Of a stretch of 64,000 nt of DNA, positions 19,451-28,026 are shown one piece after another (position 1 is the first letter of the stretch; each line of letters opens with the position of its first letter). The DNA lies in NCBI RefSeq assembly GCF_027587375.1, contig NZ_JAMXIC010000003.1, positions 62,001 through 126,000 on the forward strand. The letters are read 5' to 3'. The notes beneath the pieces are model-generated. The model saw nothing but the letters and a program-made list of their open reading frames with translations. It did not search any database and was not told the DNA's origin. The DNA is from Arthrobacter sp. B2a2-09. GTDB lineage: Bacteria > Actinomycetota > Actinomycetes > Actinomycetales > Micrococcaceae. Made by a program: the position numbers and the translations under genes.

Positions 19451-20731
19451 GTGTCACAGCCAGATCCGGGGTACCGGCCTGAACAGGGACCGCAGCCGCA
19501 GTGGGGCGCCCAGCCAGGCGGCCAGCCACAGTGGGGTCCTCCACAGCAAGGCACCCAGCCACAGTGGGGCACCCAGCCGCAATGGGGCGCGCCACAGTAT
19601 CCGGGGCAATCGTGGGGCGCGCCGGTCGATCCGCGTTGGCCGGCCGGGGGTCCGCCGCCCTATGGCCAGCAGCCCCGCTATGTGGCTCCCCCGAAACCCG
19701 GAATCGTGCCCCTCCGTCCGCTCTTCTTCGGTGAGATCATGGACGGCGCCTTCCAGACCATCCGCCGGAACGCCAAAACCATGTTCGGCTCCGCCCTTAT
19801 TGTCCAAGCCATCATCGGTGCATCGAGCGGGGTGGCCACGCTGGGCATGCTCGGGATGGGCCAGCCTCCCGTAGGAGGTTTCACTTCGCAGGCCCAAGCG
19901 ATGAACTACCTGGGTCCGGTCATCGGTTTTGCTGCCGGGATCATGGGCATTTCATTGCTCACCATGGTGCTCACCTCAATCCTTCAGGGCGTTATGGCAA
20001 TCCCCGTGGCCAGGTCGGCGCTAAACCGCCCGACCGGGTTCAAGCAAATGTGGTCCCTTGCCCGTTCACGAATCTGGCCGCTCGTTGGCCTCGCCTTCCT
20101 CTTGCTTGCCGGATCATTCCTGTTCGTCGTGGCGGTGTCCGTGCTCGCCGTCCTCATCCTGAGCGCGACGGGACCCGTCGGGCTGCTTCTGGTCCTTCCT
20201 TTGGGATTCGGTGCCTTGGCCGTGTTCATCTGGATTTACATCAAGGTGCTGGTGGCTCCGGCCGCGGTGACCGTAGAAGAGCTTGGCGTCTTCGCCGGTC
20301 TTCGGCGTTCCTGGGCCCTTACAACCAGCAACTGGTGGCGGATCCTTGGAATCACGCTGCTGGTGGCCTTCATGGTGGGTATCATCGGGTCGGTCATCCA
20401 GATTCCCCTGAGCTTGGCGTCCGGCGGATTAACGGCGGTCTTTTCGCCTCATGCCAGCGCCCAGCAAGTGACCACGACAACCGTGGTCCTGCTGGTGCTT
20501 TCGCAGGTCGTAGGGGTCCTCATAAGTGCAGTCGGCTTCGCTTTCCAAACCTCCGTGGCAGCCCTGATCTACATGGACCTCAGGATGCGACGTGACGGAC
20601 TGGACGTGGAACTGCTGCGGCTTCTAGAGACCGGAGAAGAGCCCGACGGCGTTCCGGGCCGCCGCAGGGCACGTCAAGCCGGTGCGCAATCATGGCCGCC
20701 GATGCCTGGTCAGGGTTCCCCAACAGGATGA
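19451..20731 (+). CDS. Multi-pass membrane protein, glycerophosphodiester phosphodiesterase membrane-domain type
   Basis: A 426-residue integral membrane protein. The first 80 residues are low complexity with repeated QPQWG units and glutamine/proline, a form common in actinobacterial membrane proteins. At least six hydrophobic helices follow from residue 105 on. The signature block VLVAPAAVTVEELGVFAGLRRSWAL (split: VLVAPAAVTVEELGVF, AGLRRSWAL) before the last helices is that of the GPDPase membrane domain/DUF7847-like proteins. The start is GTG with a perfect GGAGGAAAAC leader. It opens a plus-strand operon with DUF4129, DUF4350, MoxR and DUF58 proteins, divergent from mtrA. No catalytic residues are visible, so a structural or sensing role is likely. 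Confidence 0.82.
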   Translation: MSQPDPGYRPEQGPQPQWGAQPGGQPQWGPPQQGTQPQWGTQPQWGAPQYPGQSWGAPVDPRWPAGGPPPYGQQPRYVAPPKPGIVPLRPLFFGEIMDGAFQTIRRNAKTMFGSALIVQAIIGASSGVATLGMLGMGQPPVGGFTSQAQAMNYLGPVIGFAAGIMGISLLTMVLTSILQGVMAIPVARSALNRPTGFKQMWSLARSRIWPLVGLAFLLLAGSFLFVVAVSVLAVLILSATGPVGLLLVLPLGFGALAVFIWIYIKVLVAPAAVTVEELGVFAGLRRSWALTTSNWWRILGITLLVAFMVGIIGSVIQIPLSLASGGLTAVFSPHASAQQVTTTTVVLLVLSQVVGVLISAVGFAFQTSVAALIYMDLRMRRDGLDVELLRLLETGEEPDGVPGRRRARQAGAQSWPPMPGQGSPTG

Positions 20732-21414
20732 TTCCGGCCTCCGTGTCCTTCGCCGTTTCTTTCTCCGCCTCCGAGCCTCCCGTCGATCCGGACCGCGGGG
20801 AGGCCCAACGGTGGGCGGTTGAGGAACTGTCCAAGCCGCAGTACGCATCGGCCAAACCCAGCTGGATCGATCAGATGTGGAACCAGTTCATCGACTGGCT
20901 CCGATCTTTGAATGGCAATTCCATCAGCGGGCCAAATATCGGCATGCCGTTGATCGCCGCATTGGCCGTAGTCCTCATCGTGGTTGCCGTGATTGTGGTC
21001 AGGCCGAGGCTCAACGCCCGGAAGAAGACATCAGCCGAGGTTTTCGACGGCGAGGCAACAGCTGATGCCGATGCCTTCCGCGCCCGGGCATCTGCTGCGG
21101 CAAGCCGCGGGGACTGGCAAACTGCCGTCGTCGAACAGTTCCGCGCCGTGGTTCGCTCTGCGGAGGACCGGGCAGTCATTGATACCCAGGCTGGCCGGAC
21201 CGCGGATGAGGCGGCTGCCCAATTGGGGCGCGCGTTCGGGGCAGCCAGTTCGCGGCTTGAGGAAGCGGCCAAGATCTTCGATGGCGTGAAATACGGGAAG
21301 GCAGCCGCCACCGCTTCCGATCATGCTGCCGTGCTGGTTTTGGACACCCGGTTATCGGCCATGAAACCTGATTTCGCCGGGCAGGCCGCCAGCGGTTTGG
21401 CGGTGCCGCGATGA
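20728..21414 (+). CDS. DUF4129 domain membrane protein
   Basis: A 228-residue protein with one membrane helix (about residues 77-97, MPLIAALAVVLIVVAVIVV) and a cytoplasmic C-terminal DUF4129 domain containing ASRGDWQTAVVEQFRAVVRSAEDRAVID and TADEAAAQL. DUF4129 proteins accompany MoxR ATPases and DUF58 proteins, often beside transglutaminase-like proteins. ATG 20728 overlaps the stop of the preceding gene as ATGA; an upstream ATG at 20692 would force a 40-bp overlap. The next gene also begins with an ATGA overlap, so the operon is translationally coupled. Function is unknown. Confidence 0.87.
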   Translation: MIPASVSFAVSFSASEPPVDPDRGEAQRWAVEELSKPQYASAKPSWIDQMWNQFIDWLRSLNGNSISGPNIGMPLIAALAVVLIVVAVIVVRPRLNARKKTSAEVFDGEATADADAFRARASAAASRGDWQTAVVEQFRAVVRSAEDRAVIDTQAGRTADEAAAQLGRAFGAASSRLEEAAKIFDGVKYGKAAATASDHAAVLVLDTRLSAMKPDFAGQAASGLAVPR

Positions 21415-22580
21415 CACCGGACACTCAAACACTCCGGTGGTCCGCGCAGTTGCGGGGCTGGTTGCGCCGCCATATGGCCTGGATCATCATCGGGGGAATC
21501 GTCACGGTACTGGGCGTTGTCACCCTGACCCAATCCCCCGCGAACACGGACAAGGCAACCCTCTCTGCCCGCAATCCCGCCCCGGATGGTGCCATGGCCG
21601 CCGCCGAAATCCTCCGGCGGCACGGAGTCACGGTCACGGAATCCGATTCGTTCGCGGCGACAACCTCGCTGCTGGCGAGAAAACCAGGTGCCACCGTCTT
21701 CTTGTATGACCTCAATGGTTATCTCGACTCCGCCCAGTTGCACAGTTTGCTGCAATCGGCCGCCCGCGTGGTGGTCGTGGCCCCCGGCCTCCGAACCCTG
21801 ACAGGACTGAGCAGCGAAATCCATAACGCCGGAGTGGTTCCCAACGGCACGTCAACGTTGGAAGCGGGATGCGTGCAAGCGGATCCACTCGCCGCGGGGC
21901 GTGTCTCCGGCAAGGGCGCACTCCTCTACACAGGTGCCGATGTGACCTGCTACAGGCCTAGTAGCAACGACGGCGGGATGTACGCGGCCAGCGCGGACGG
22001 CCGGCTGGTGGTTCTCGGCAGCGCAGCCTTGCTGAGCAACGATCTCTTGCAGGTGGAAGGCAATGCCGCTTTGGCCCTCCGAACCCTCGGGCCAACACCG
22101 GATCTCGTCTGGTATCTGCCGGGCCTCGGAGACGTACCAGGTGACAGCGGACCGCCCACACTGAATGAATTGGCACCACCGTGGGTTGGCTTCCTGGGAT
22201 TGTGGTTGGCGGTGATCGCGTTGCTCGCTGTGCTGTGGCGGGGCAGGCGGCTTGGTCCGCTCGTGTTCGAGCCGCTGCCTGTGGTGGTCAAGGCTGTAGA
22301 GACCGCCGAAGGCCGCGCCCGCCTCTACCAGGATTCCCGCGCCGTCGGCCAGGCAGCCGATAATCTGCGGTCCGGCACTTTGACCAGGCTTGCCAAACAC
22401 TTCCGGCTCGGTCCCGAGTCCGGCGCAGATGCCGTCCTCGATGCGGTGGCCCGAAAGATCAACCGGCCGGCACCGGAGCTGCGGACGCTACTGCTGGACC
22501 ACCGGCCCCGCACCGAATCCGAACTGGTCCAATGGGCACAAAGCATCGAAAAACTCGAGCAGGAGGCAACCGCCCCATGA
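21411..22580 (+). CDS. DUF4350 domain membrane protein
   Basis: A 389-residue protein with an N-terminal membrane helix (about residues 20-40), an extracytoplasmic DUF4350 domain (NPAPDGAMAAAEILRRHGVTV and RVVVVAPG) that resembles a Rossmann-like GATase fold, and a second helix near residues 256-275 (WVGFLGLWLAVIALLAVLW) followed by a cytoplasmic tail. It is coupled to both neighbours by ATGA overlaps, between DUF4129 and MoxR. In this cluster type the protein probably belongs to the same membrane complex as the MoxR chaperone. No enzymatic motif is evident. Confidence 0.87.
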   Translation: MTPDTQTLRWSAQLRGWLRRHMAWIIIGGIVTVLGVVTLTQSPANTDKATLSARNPAPDGAMAAAEILRRHGVTVTESDSFAATTSLLARKPGATVFLYDLNGYLDSAQLHSLLQSAARVVVVAPGLRTLTGLSSEIHNAGVVPNGTSTLEAGCVQADPLAAGRVSGKGALLYTGADVTCYRPSSNDGGMYAASADGRLVVLGSAALLSNDLLQVEGNAALALRTLGPTPDLVWYLPGLGDVPGDSGPPTLNELAPPWVGFLGLWLAVIALLAVLWRGRRLGPLVFEPLPVVVKAVETAEGRARLYQDSRAVGQAADNLRSGTLTRLAKHFRLGPESGADAVLDAVARKINRPAPELRTLLLDHRPRTESELVQWAQSIEKLEQEATAP

Positions 22581-23635
22581 GTAATCAAGCACAAAGCAAT
22601 CAAGCAAACAGCTTCAGCGACGGAAACTATGGCTACTCGGGAGGCCCGGCGTCGCAGGGGCCACCATCGCAAGCTCCTACCCAGTCCGACCCTGCCCGCA
22701 AAGCCCTGCTGGACGTCCGTCACGAAGTAGGCAAAGCCGTCGTCGGGCAGGATGCAACGGTGACGGGCATGCTCATCGCACTGCTCTGCGGGGGCCACGT
22801 ACTGCTTGAGGGTGTTCCGGGCGTTGCCAAGACCCTGCTTGTTCGTGCCTTGTCCACTGCGCTGAGCCTGGATACGAAGCGCGTCCAGTTCACGCCGGAC
22901 CTCATGCCGGGCGACGTCACGGGTTCGCTCGTCTACGATTCTCACACATCGGAATTCACCTTCCGCGAAGGTCCGGTCTTCACCAACATCATGCTGGCGG
23001 ACGAAATCAACCGAACGCCTCCCAAGACCCAGGCTTCCCTGCTGGAAGCGATGGAGGAGCGCCAAGTATCCGTGGACGGACTCTCCCGGCCCTTGCCGTC
23101 GCCGTTCATTGTTGCCGCCACGCAGAACCCCGTGGAGTACGAGGGCACCTATCCCCTGCCTGAGGCCCAACTGGACCGCTTCCTCCTCAAGCTCTCCATG
23201 CCGCTGCCCGGACGTGCCGAAGAAATCGAAGTAGTCCGCAGGCATTCGGAGGGTTTTGATCCGCGCAACTTGCTGGCTGCGGGAGTCAGGCCAGTGGCGG
23301 GGGTCGCCGAACTCCAAAATGCCCGGGACGCGGTGGCCGGGGTGACAGTGGCCCCCGAGATCCTCGGCTATATCGTGGACGTCGTGCGGGCGACGCGAGC
23401 GGCGCCGTCGTTCCAGCTGGGAGTCTCCCCGCGTGGCGCCACAGCGCTGCTGAACACTTCGCGTGCGTGGGCATGGTTGTCCGGACGCAACTTCGTCACC
23501 CCGGACGACGTCAAAGCACTCTCCCTGCCGTGTTTGAGGCACCGCGTGGGTCTTCGTCCTGAAGCCCAAATGGACGGTGTGCACGTGGATGATGTCCTCG
23601 GCAGCATCCTGGCCTCTGTTCCCGTGCCGCGCTGA
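22577..23635 (+). CDS. MoxR family AAA+ ATPase
   Basis: A 352-residue AAA+ ATPase of the MoxR (AAA_3) group, chaperone-like proteins that help assemble or activate partner complexes. Walker A is GVPGVAKTLLVR (near residue 80), Walker B is ILADEINR-like as MLADEINRTPPKTQASLLEAM, sensor 1 lies in FIVAATQNPVEYEGTYPLPEAQ, followed by QLDRFLLKL and a C-terminal lid. The start ATG overlaps the DUF4350 stop (ATGA); an earlier ATG at 22532 lies inside that gene. The DUF58 gene follows 56 bp downstream, giving the classic MoxR-DUF58 pair. Confidence 0.95.
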   Translation: MSNQAQSNQANSFSDGNYGYSGGPASQGPPSQAPTQSDPARKALLDVRHEVGKAVVGQDATVTGMLIALLCGGHVLLEGVPGVAKTLLVRALSTALSLDTKRVQFTPDLMPGDVTGSLVYDSHTSEFTFREGPVFTNIMLADEINRTPPKTQASLLEAMEERQVSVDGLSRPLPSPFIVAATQNPVEYEGTYPLPEAQLDRFLLKLSMPLPGRAEEIEVVRRHSEGFDPRNLLAAGVRPVAGVAELQNARDAVAGVTVAPEILGYIVDVVRATRAAPSFQLGVSPRGATALLNTSRAWAWLSGRNFVTPDDVKALSLPCLRHRVGLRPEAQMDGVHVDDVLGSILASVPVPR

Positions 23636-23691
23636 TGAAGCCGCGCCTCATGACTGTCCACCTCATGACCCTCTACGACAGGTCGCACTGA

Positions 23692-24984
23692 ATGGCGATC
23701 ACAGGCCGCTTTGTGCTGCTGGCTTTCGCCGCGTTGGCCCCTTTGGTGCTGTTTCCCGCCTGGGGTACGGTCCTCCTCACCACCGCCGCACTGCTGGCCC
23801 TGGTGTTGTCCGACCTCTTGCTGGCCGCATCGCCGGCCAAGATCGACCTGCAGCGAAAGGATCCCGGGAACGTCACCCTGCACTCGGAAACGGAATCCGT
23901 CCTGACGCTGGAAAACGGCAACCGGCGGACCTTCCGCGGGCTGGTTCGTGACGCCTGGCAGCCCTCCGCCGGGACCGTCGCCGCGGTCCAGCGCGTCGAG
24001 ATCCCGGCTGGTGAGCGGCGGCGAATGGCGGTACGGCTGCGGCCCACCCGGCGCGGCGAGCTGACCGCGCCGCACGTCACGCTGCGGTCCTTTGGCCCGC
24101 TTGGCCTGGCTGCCAGGCAACGGACCGTGGCCCTCCCCGGCCGCCTGTGCGTCCTGCCGCCGTTCCATTCCAAGCGGCATTTGCCGTCCAAGCTGCGGAA
24201 ACTGCGGGAGCTCGACGGCAAAGCGGCTGTGCAGATCCGTGGGGCCGGCACGGAGTTCGATTCCCTCCGCGACTACGTCCGGGGCGACGACGTGCGCTCC
24301 ATCGACTGGCGGGCAACCGCCCGGCGCACCGCCGTCGTCGTCCGGACCTGGCGCCCGGAACGGGACCGCCGCGTGGTGATCATGCTCGACACCTCGCGCA
24401 CGGCAGCAGCCCGAATCGATGACGAGCCCCGCCTGGATACCGGAATGGAAGCGGCTCTCTTGCTGGCGGTGCTGGCTGAGCGAGGCGGAGACCGCGTTGA
24501 CTTCTTCGCCTTCGACAGGCGCGTCCGCGGACGCGTCGACTCAGCGGCAAAAGGCAATCTCCTCGGCTCCTTGGTCCAGGCCATGGCTCCGCTCGAGGCG
24601 GAACTGATCGAGATGGATTGGGCCCGTATCCCGGCCCAAGTACGGGCCATTTCGGCGCACCGTTCCCTCGTGGTCCTGTTGACCTCGCTCGACAGCGGCG
24701 CCCCCGAAGAAGGTCTCATCCCCTTGGTGGCGCAACTGGTGCGGCAGCACGTCGTGCTGATCGGATCGGTCCGGGACCCCTTGCTGGGGCGGATGAAGGA
24801 GGAACGCACAACGGCGAGCCAGGTCTTCCGTGCCTCGGCCGCCGAACGCGCTCTACTGGACCGTGAGGCCGTCAGCGCTCAATTGCGCCAGCTTGGTGCG
24901 GAGGTAGTCGACGCCGAGCCCTTGGAATTGCCGCCGCTCCTGGCGGATGCGTACATTCGGCTAAAGGCTGCGGGCCGCTTGTAG
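23692..24984 (+). CDS. DUF58 domain protein (MoxR partner)
   Basis: A 430-residue protein with two N-terminal hydrophobic helices (about residues 4-45), a beta-rich middle, and the DUF58 signature GAGTEFDSLRDYVRGDDVRSIDWRATARR (split: GTEFDSLRDYVRGDDV, RSIDWRATARR) leading into a von Willebrand-A-like fold with IMLDTSRTAA. DUF58 proteins are typical partners of MoxR ATPases. It probably closes the operon that starts at 19451. The membrane anchor suggests the assembled complex works at the inner face of the membrane. Specific role unknown. Confidence 0.9.
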   Translation: MAITGRFVLLAFAALAPLVLFPAWGTVLLTTAALLALVLSDLLLAASPAKIDLQRKDPGNVTLHSETESVLTLENGNRRTFRGLVRDAWQPSAGTVAAVQRVEIPAGERRRMAVRLRPTRRGELTAPHVTLRSFGPLGLAARQRTVALPGRLCVLPPFHSKRHLPSKLRKLRELDGKAAVQIRGAGTEFDSLRDYVRGDDVRSIDWRATARRTAVVVRTWRPERDRRVVIMLDTSRTAAARIDDEPRLDTGMEAALLLAVLAERGGDRVDFFAFDRRVRGRVDSAAKGNLLGSLVQAMAPLEAELIEMDWARIPAQVRAISAHRSLVVLLTSLDSGAPEEGLIPLVAQLVRQHVVLIGSVRDPLLGRMKEERTTASQVFRASAAERALLDREAVSAQLRQLGAEVVDAEPLELPPLLADAYIRLKAAGRL

Positions 24985-25037
24985 CCCGGCCAGGCGCCGA
25001 GTCCAGATCTCAATAACCCGGAATCCGAGGAAAGCAC

Positions 25038-25772
25038 ATGAGCACACCCATCTACGAGTTGGCGCTGGGCGGCAAGTTCCGGCAGTTGCAGCCTGAACTC
25101 CAGGACTATTTCTCCCTGGCCCCGGGCTCCGGATCCTACGGAATCGGCGAGGGCGTGTTCGACGTGGTCGGTTGCCGGCAGAAGTGGCTCCGTCCCCTCC
25201 TTGCCACGGTTGCCGGGGAAGAGGCGTTCTTCCCGGAGTACGGCGAACGCGTCCCGTTCCGCATCGAAAACCATGCGCACTTTGATCCGTTCGGACGGTC
25301 CAGCCTCACGGCCCGGCGTGAAATCTTCTTTCCCGGGCACACCCGGTTGTTCCATGACACCACTGTCGCCGAGACCACCAACGACGGCGGCGCCCGTCTG
25401 GTCGACTATTTGGGCCGGTATCGCAGGCTGGCCACGGCATTGGACCTGGATGTGACTCCGGAGGGGCGGCTTCGCGGTGTCTCGGGCGCCTCGCGTTTGT
25501 TCCTGGGTCCGCTGAGGCTCACTTTGCCGGCTTCCCTTGATGCGAAGGCCTACGCGGAGCAGTGGTGGGATGCGGCAGAAGGCAAGCACCGGATCCAAGT
25601 GAAGGTCCTTCAGCCACACGTCGGCCTGGTCCTGGTCTATGCGGGCTCCTTCGACTACCGTTTGGCGCCCGCGCTACCCGCGACGGATGGTGCTGCCGCC
25701 GCGCGAACCGCCACTGCCGTCGTCGGGCTCCCCCGTTACGCCGAGCCGGACCGTTGGGAACGGCGCATCTAG
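25038..25772 (+). CDS. DUF4166 domain protein
   Basis: A 244-residue soluble protein made up of one DUF4166 domain: ELALGGKFRQLQPELQDYFSL, GSYGIGEGVFDVVGCRQKWL and GRYRRLATALDLDVTPEG are the recognisable blocks. DUF4166 is often fused to the C-terminus of saccharopine-dehydrogenase-like or SDR proteins; here it stands alone. GAGGAAAG precedes the ATG. It follows DUF58 by 53 bp on the same strand and may be in the same transcript, but it is not a usual member of MoxR clusters. It converges with the MetE-like gene, 18 bp away. Function unknown. Confidence 0.8.
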   Translation: MSTPIYELALGGKFRQLQPELQDYFSLAPGSGSYGIGEGVFDVVGCRQKWLRPLLATVAGEEAFFPEYGERVPFRIENHAHFDPFGRSSLTARREIFFPGHTRLFHDTTVAETTNDGGARLVDYLGRYRRLATALDLDVTPEGRLRGVSGASRLFLGPLRLTLPASLDAKAYAEQWWDAAEGKHRIQVKVLQPHVGLVLVYAGSFDYRLAPALPATDGAAAARTATAVVGLPRYAEPDRWERRI

Positions 25773-25790
25773 AAGCGGCCGGACAGCAGG

Positions 25791-26828
25791 CTAGCCGAGC
25801 GCGAGCTGGTTCAGCCCATCCGCAATCTGGGTCAAGCGGTTCAGAACCTCTTTGGCCCCCGACGGCGAGTACCCGGCCAGCCCGTCCGAAGGCGTGACAC
25901 GCACGGCCCCCAAGCTCGACGCCGGTAGGCCGAGTTGGCGCCAGGGCCGCCAGACGGTGTCCACTAGCTCGGCGGTGCGTGGCAGGGTTGCCCGCGGATT
26001 GTCTATGGGCAGGGCGCCGGCCCACAGGCGTTTGCCCGCTTCCACCGCCGTGGCAAGCTGTTCCCATTGGCGCGTGGTGAGTGCTTTGAGCGGAAGAGCG
26101 ACGCCGTCGGCTCCGGAGGAGAGGATCTGCTGGATCGGGGCTTCGATCTCCGGAACGGAAATCACTATCTCGCCTACTCCGGCTGCCCGCAGCGCGTCGA
26201 TCACCAACCGCCAGGCTCCCGTGGCCTCCTCGCCCGGGATGGAGCGCAGGGTGCGGTAGCCGCTCGCCGTGGGAATAGTGCCGGCCAACACGGAAGAAAT
26301 GTCCGGTTCGTCGAGCTGGACCACTATCTCCGCGCCCGGCACGGCAGCGCGGACCCGGGATACGTGCTCGGCGACGCCGGCGGCCAAGGATTCCGCAATG
26401 TCCCTGCGGGCACCGTAGTCAAGCAGAGCGCGCTCCCCGTTGTGCAGGTAGAGGCCCGCCGCGAGGCTCAGGGGGCCGCGCAACTGAATCTTCAGTGCCT
26501 CGGCGGAGGATTCCTCCGAGCCGGCAACGTCGGCCAAGACGTTGATGTCCGTCGAAAGGGCAGACATCGCACGCCGAAGGTCTTTCCCCGGGCGGTCAAC
26601 CAGGCGCCAGCCGTGCGGCTGCACATCGATGGCCAACTCAACCAGAAGCGATGCCGTCCGGCCGAGGGCGTCGGAGCCGACGCCACGGTCCGGAAGCTCG
26701 GCCAGGAACGGCAGGTGCGGGCTGCCCAGCTCGCCGCGGATGACCCGTGCTGCCTCAGCAGGATCCGTGCCGGGCCAAGGACCCAATGCCGTGGCGGTGA
26801 CCTGGCTCTGCGCGGTTTCGGCAGGCAC
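25791..26828 (-). CDS. MetE/UROD-fold protein, cobalamin-independent methionine synthase-like, lacking zinc ligands
   Basis: A 345-residue TIM-barrel protein resembling the C-terminal half of cobalamin-independent methionine synthase (ALGPWPGTDPAEAARVIRGEL, IQLRGPLSLAAGLY, VVQLDEPDISSVLAG). In MetE the zinc is held by His, Cys, Glu and a second Cys. This protein contains no cysteine at all: the HxC position reads VISVPE and the NPDCGL position reads TPSDGLAGYS. It is therefore unlikely to be a canonical methionine synthase. I start it at GTG 26828, four bases after the chorismate mutase stop; the open frame continues to 26897 inside that gene. It is the second gene of a two-gene unit with chorismate mutase. 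Role unknown. Confidence 0.8.
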   Translation of the reverse strand: MPAETAQSQVTATALGPWPGTDPAEAARVIRGELGSPHLPFLAELPDRGVGSDALGRTASLLVELAIDVQPHGWRLVDRPGKDLRRAMSALSTDINVLADVAGSEESSAEALKIQLRGPLSLAAGLYLHNGERALLDYGARRDIAESLAAGVAEHVSRVRAAVPGAEIVVQLDEPDISSVLAGTIPTASGYRTLRSIPGEEATGAWRLVIDALRAAGVGEIVISVPEIEAPIQQILSSGADGVALPLKALTTRQWEQLATAVEAGKRLWAGALPIDNPRATLPRTAELVDTVWRPWRQLGLPASSLGAVRVTPSDGLAGYSPSGAKEVLNRLTQIADGLNQLALG

Positions 26829-26832
26829 GTGT

Positions 26833-27219
26833 TCAGGCCTGCGCGATGGAAGCCTGGTGGCCTTCGGCGATTGCTTCGTGGTGCCGGATGACCTCACTGA
26901 TGATGAAATTCAGGAATTTCTCGGCGAAGGCAGGATCGAGGTTCGCTTCTTCGGCGAGCCGGCGGAGCCGCGCAATCTGGGCCGACTCGCGCCCCGGATC
27001 CCCAGCAGGAAGCTGGTGTGTCGCCTTGAGGACGCCCACTTTCTGGGTGGCCTTGAAGCGTTCTGCAAGGAGGAAGACGAGGGTGGCGTCGATGTTGTCG
27101 ATGCTGGAGCGGATGGAGAGCAACTCGTCCATGACGGCCTGGTCCACACGGCCGGCGAGGGAGCTGGCGGAAGGATCGAAGGAGTCGGCGTCGGGGAGGG
27201 CGTGGTTCTGCTCGGTCAT
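26833..27219 (-). CDS. Chorismate mutase (AroQ class)
   Basis: Converts chorismate to prephenate on the way to phenylalanine and tyrosine. The 128-residue all-helical protein has a variable 30-residue N-terminus, then the AroQ core: ELLSIRSSIDNIDATLVFLLAERFKATQKVGVLKA (split: ELLSIRSSIDNIDATL, VFLLAERFKATQKVGVLK) with its conserved arginine and lysine, and a last helix FAEKFLNFIISEVIRHHEAIA. The family's active-site residues Arg, Lys and a Gln/Glu-type base appear in place. It lies just upstream of the MetE-like gene on the same strand, and the divergent reductase gene starts 78 bp away. Confidence 0.92.
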   Translation of the reverse strand: MTEQNHALPDADSFDPSASSLAGRVDQAVMDELLSIRSSIDNIDATLVFLLAERFKATQKVGVLKATHQLPAGDPGRESAQIARLRRLAEEANLDPAFAEKFLNFIISEVIRHHEAIAEGHQASIAQA

Positions 27220-27297
27220 TCCTCCAGTCTAGGGTGTGCTGGCCGAGCCTTGAGGGGCAGAATGGGCATGTCCGCGCCGATGATAAGGAGAGCACGC

Positions 27298-27957
27298 ATG
27301 AAAATCGCAGTTCTTGGCACCGGAATGGTGGGGCATGCACTGGCCAGCAAATTGGTGGCGGTAGGCCACGAGGTCATGATGGGTTCCCGGGAGGCCGGCA
27401 ATCCCAAGGGGACGGAGTGGGCGGCGCAGGCAGGTCCGGGAGCAAGCTCCGGCTCATTCGCGCAGGCTGCAGCCCTGGCCGAGATCGTGGTCAACGCAAC
27501 CCCGGGCATGGTCTCGCTCGCGGCGTTGAGTGAAGCCGGTGCGGCGAACCTGGCGGGTAAGGTCCTGGTGGATGTGTCCAACCCGCTGGACTTTTCCGCC
27601 GGATTCCCGCCGTCGCTCTCCGTCTGCAATACCGACAGCATCGCCGAAACCATCCAGCGTTCCTTCCCCAAGGCCCGTGTGGTCAAGACCCTCAACACCT
27701 TGACTGCTCCCCTGATGGTTGATCCACTCAGGCTCGCCGATGGTGCCCATGACGTCTTCGTGGCGGGGAACGACGACGACGCGAAAGCCACCGTCGTCGC
27801 GCTCCTGCGGGAGTTCGGCTGGCTCCCGGAACACATCCACGACCTGGGCGGGCTCGACGTCGCCCGCGGCCTTGAAATGTGGATGCCGCTGTGGCTCCGG
27901 ATCTTCGTGCGCCAGCCGAAGGACAAGCTCTTCAACATCACCATCGTGTCCGAATAG
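27298..27957 (+). CDS. NADPH-dependent F420 reductase-like / NADP oxidoreductase
   Basis: A 219-residue Rossmann protein starting MKIAVLGTGMVGHALASKL, the nucleotide-binding GxGxxG turn, followed by MMGSREAGNPKG, where the serine/arginine suggests NADP(H) preference. Further blocks VVNATPGM, VDVSNPLDFSAGFPPSL and VKTLNT match the F420-dependent NADP reductase group (COG2085). These enzymes transfer hydride between NADP and F420 or act on other substrates; which applies here is not decided by the sequence. AAGGAG precedes ATG 27298. A strong terminator follows at 27972. Confidence 0.87.
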   Translation: MKIAVLGTGMVGHALASKLVAVGHEVMMGSREAGNPKGTEWAAQAGPGASSGSFAQAAALAEIVVNATPGMVSLAALSEAGAANLAGKVLVDVSNPLDFSAGFPPSLSVCNTDSIAETIQRSFPKARVVKTLNTLTAPLMVDPLRLADGAHDVFVAGNDDDAKATVVALLREFGWLPEHIHDLGGLDVARGLEMWMPLWLRIFVRQPKDKLFNITIVSE

Positions 27958-27971
27958 CCGCGGCCGAACGG

Positions 27972-28006
27972 ACATGCCCGCCCTTCGCGGAGAAGGGCGG
28001 GCATGT
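27972..28006. terminator. Terminator between reductase gene and peptide ABC operon
   Basis: A perfect 15-bp inverted repeat (27972-27986 with 27992-28006) with a 5-nt loop, followed on the plus strand by GTTCTT. It lies between two convergent genes and can serve both. Confidence 0.8.
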
Positions 28007-28026
28007 GTTCTTGCGGGAATGTAGGG

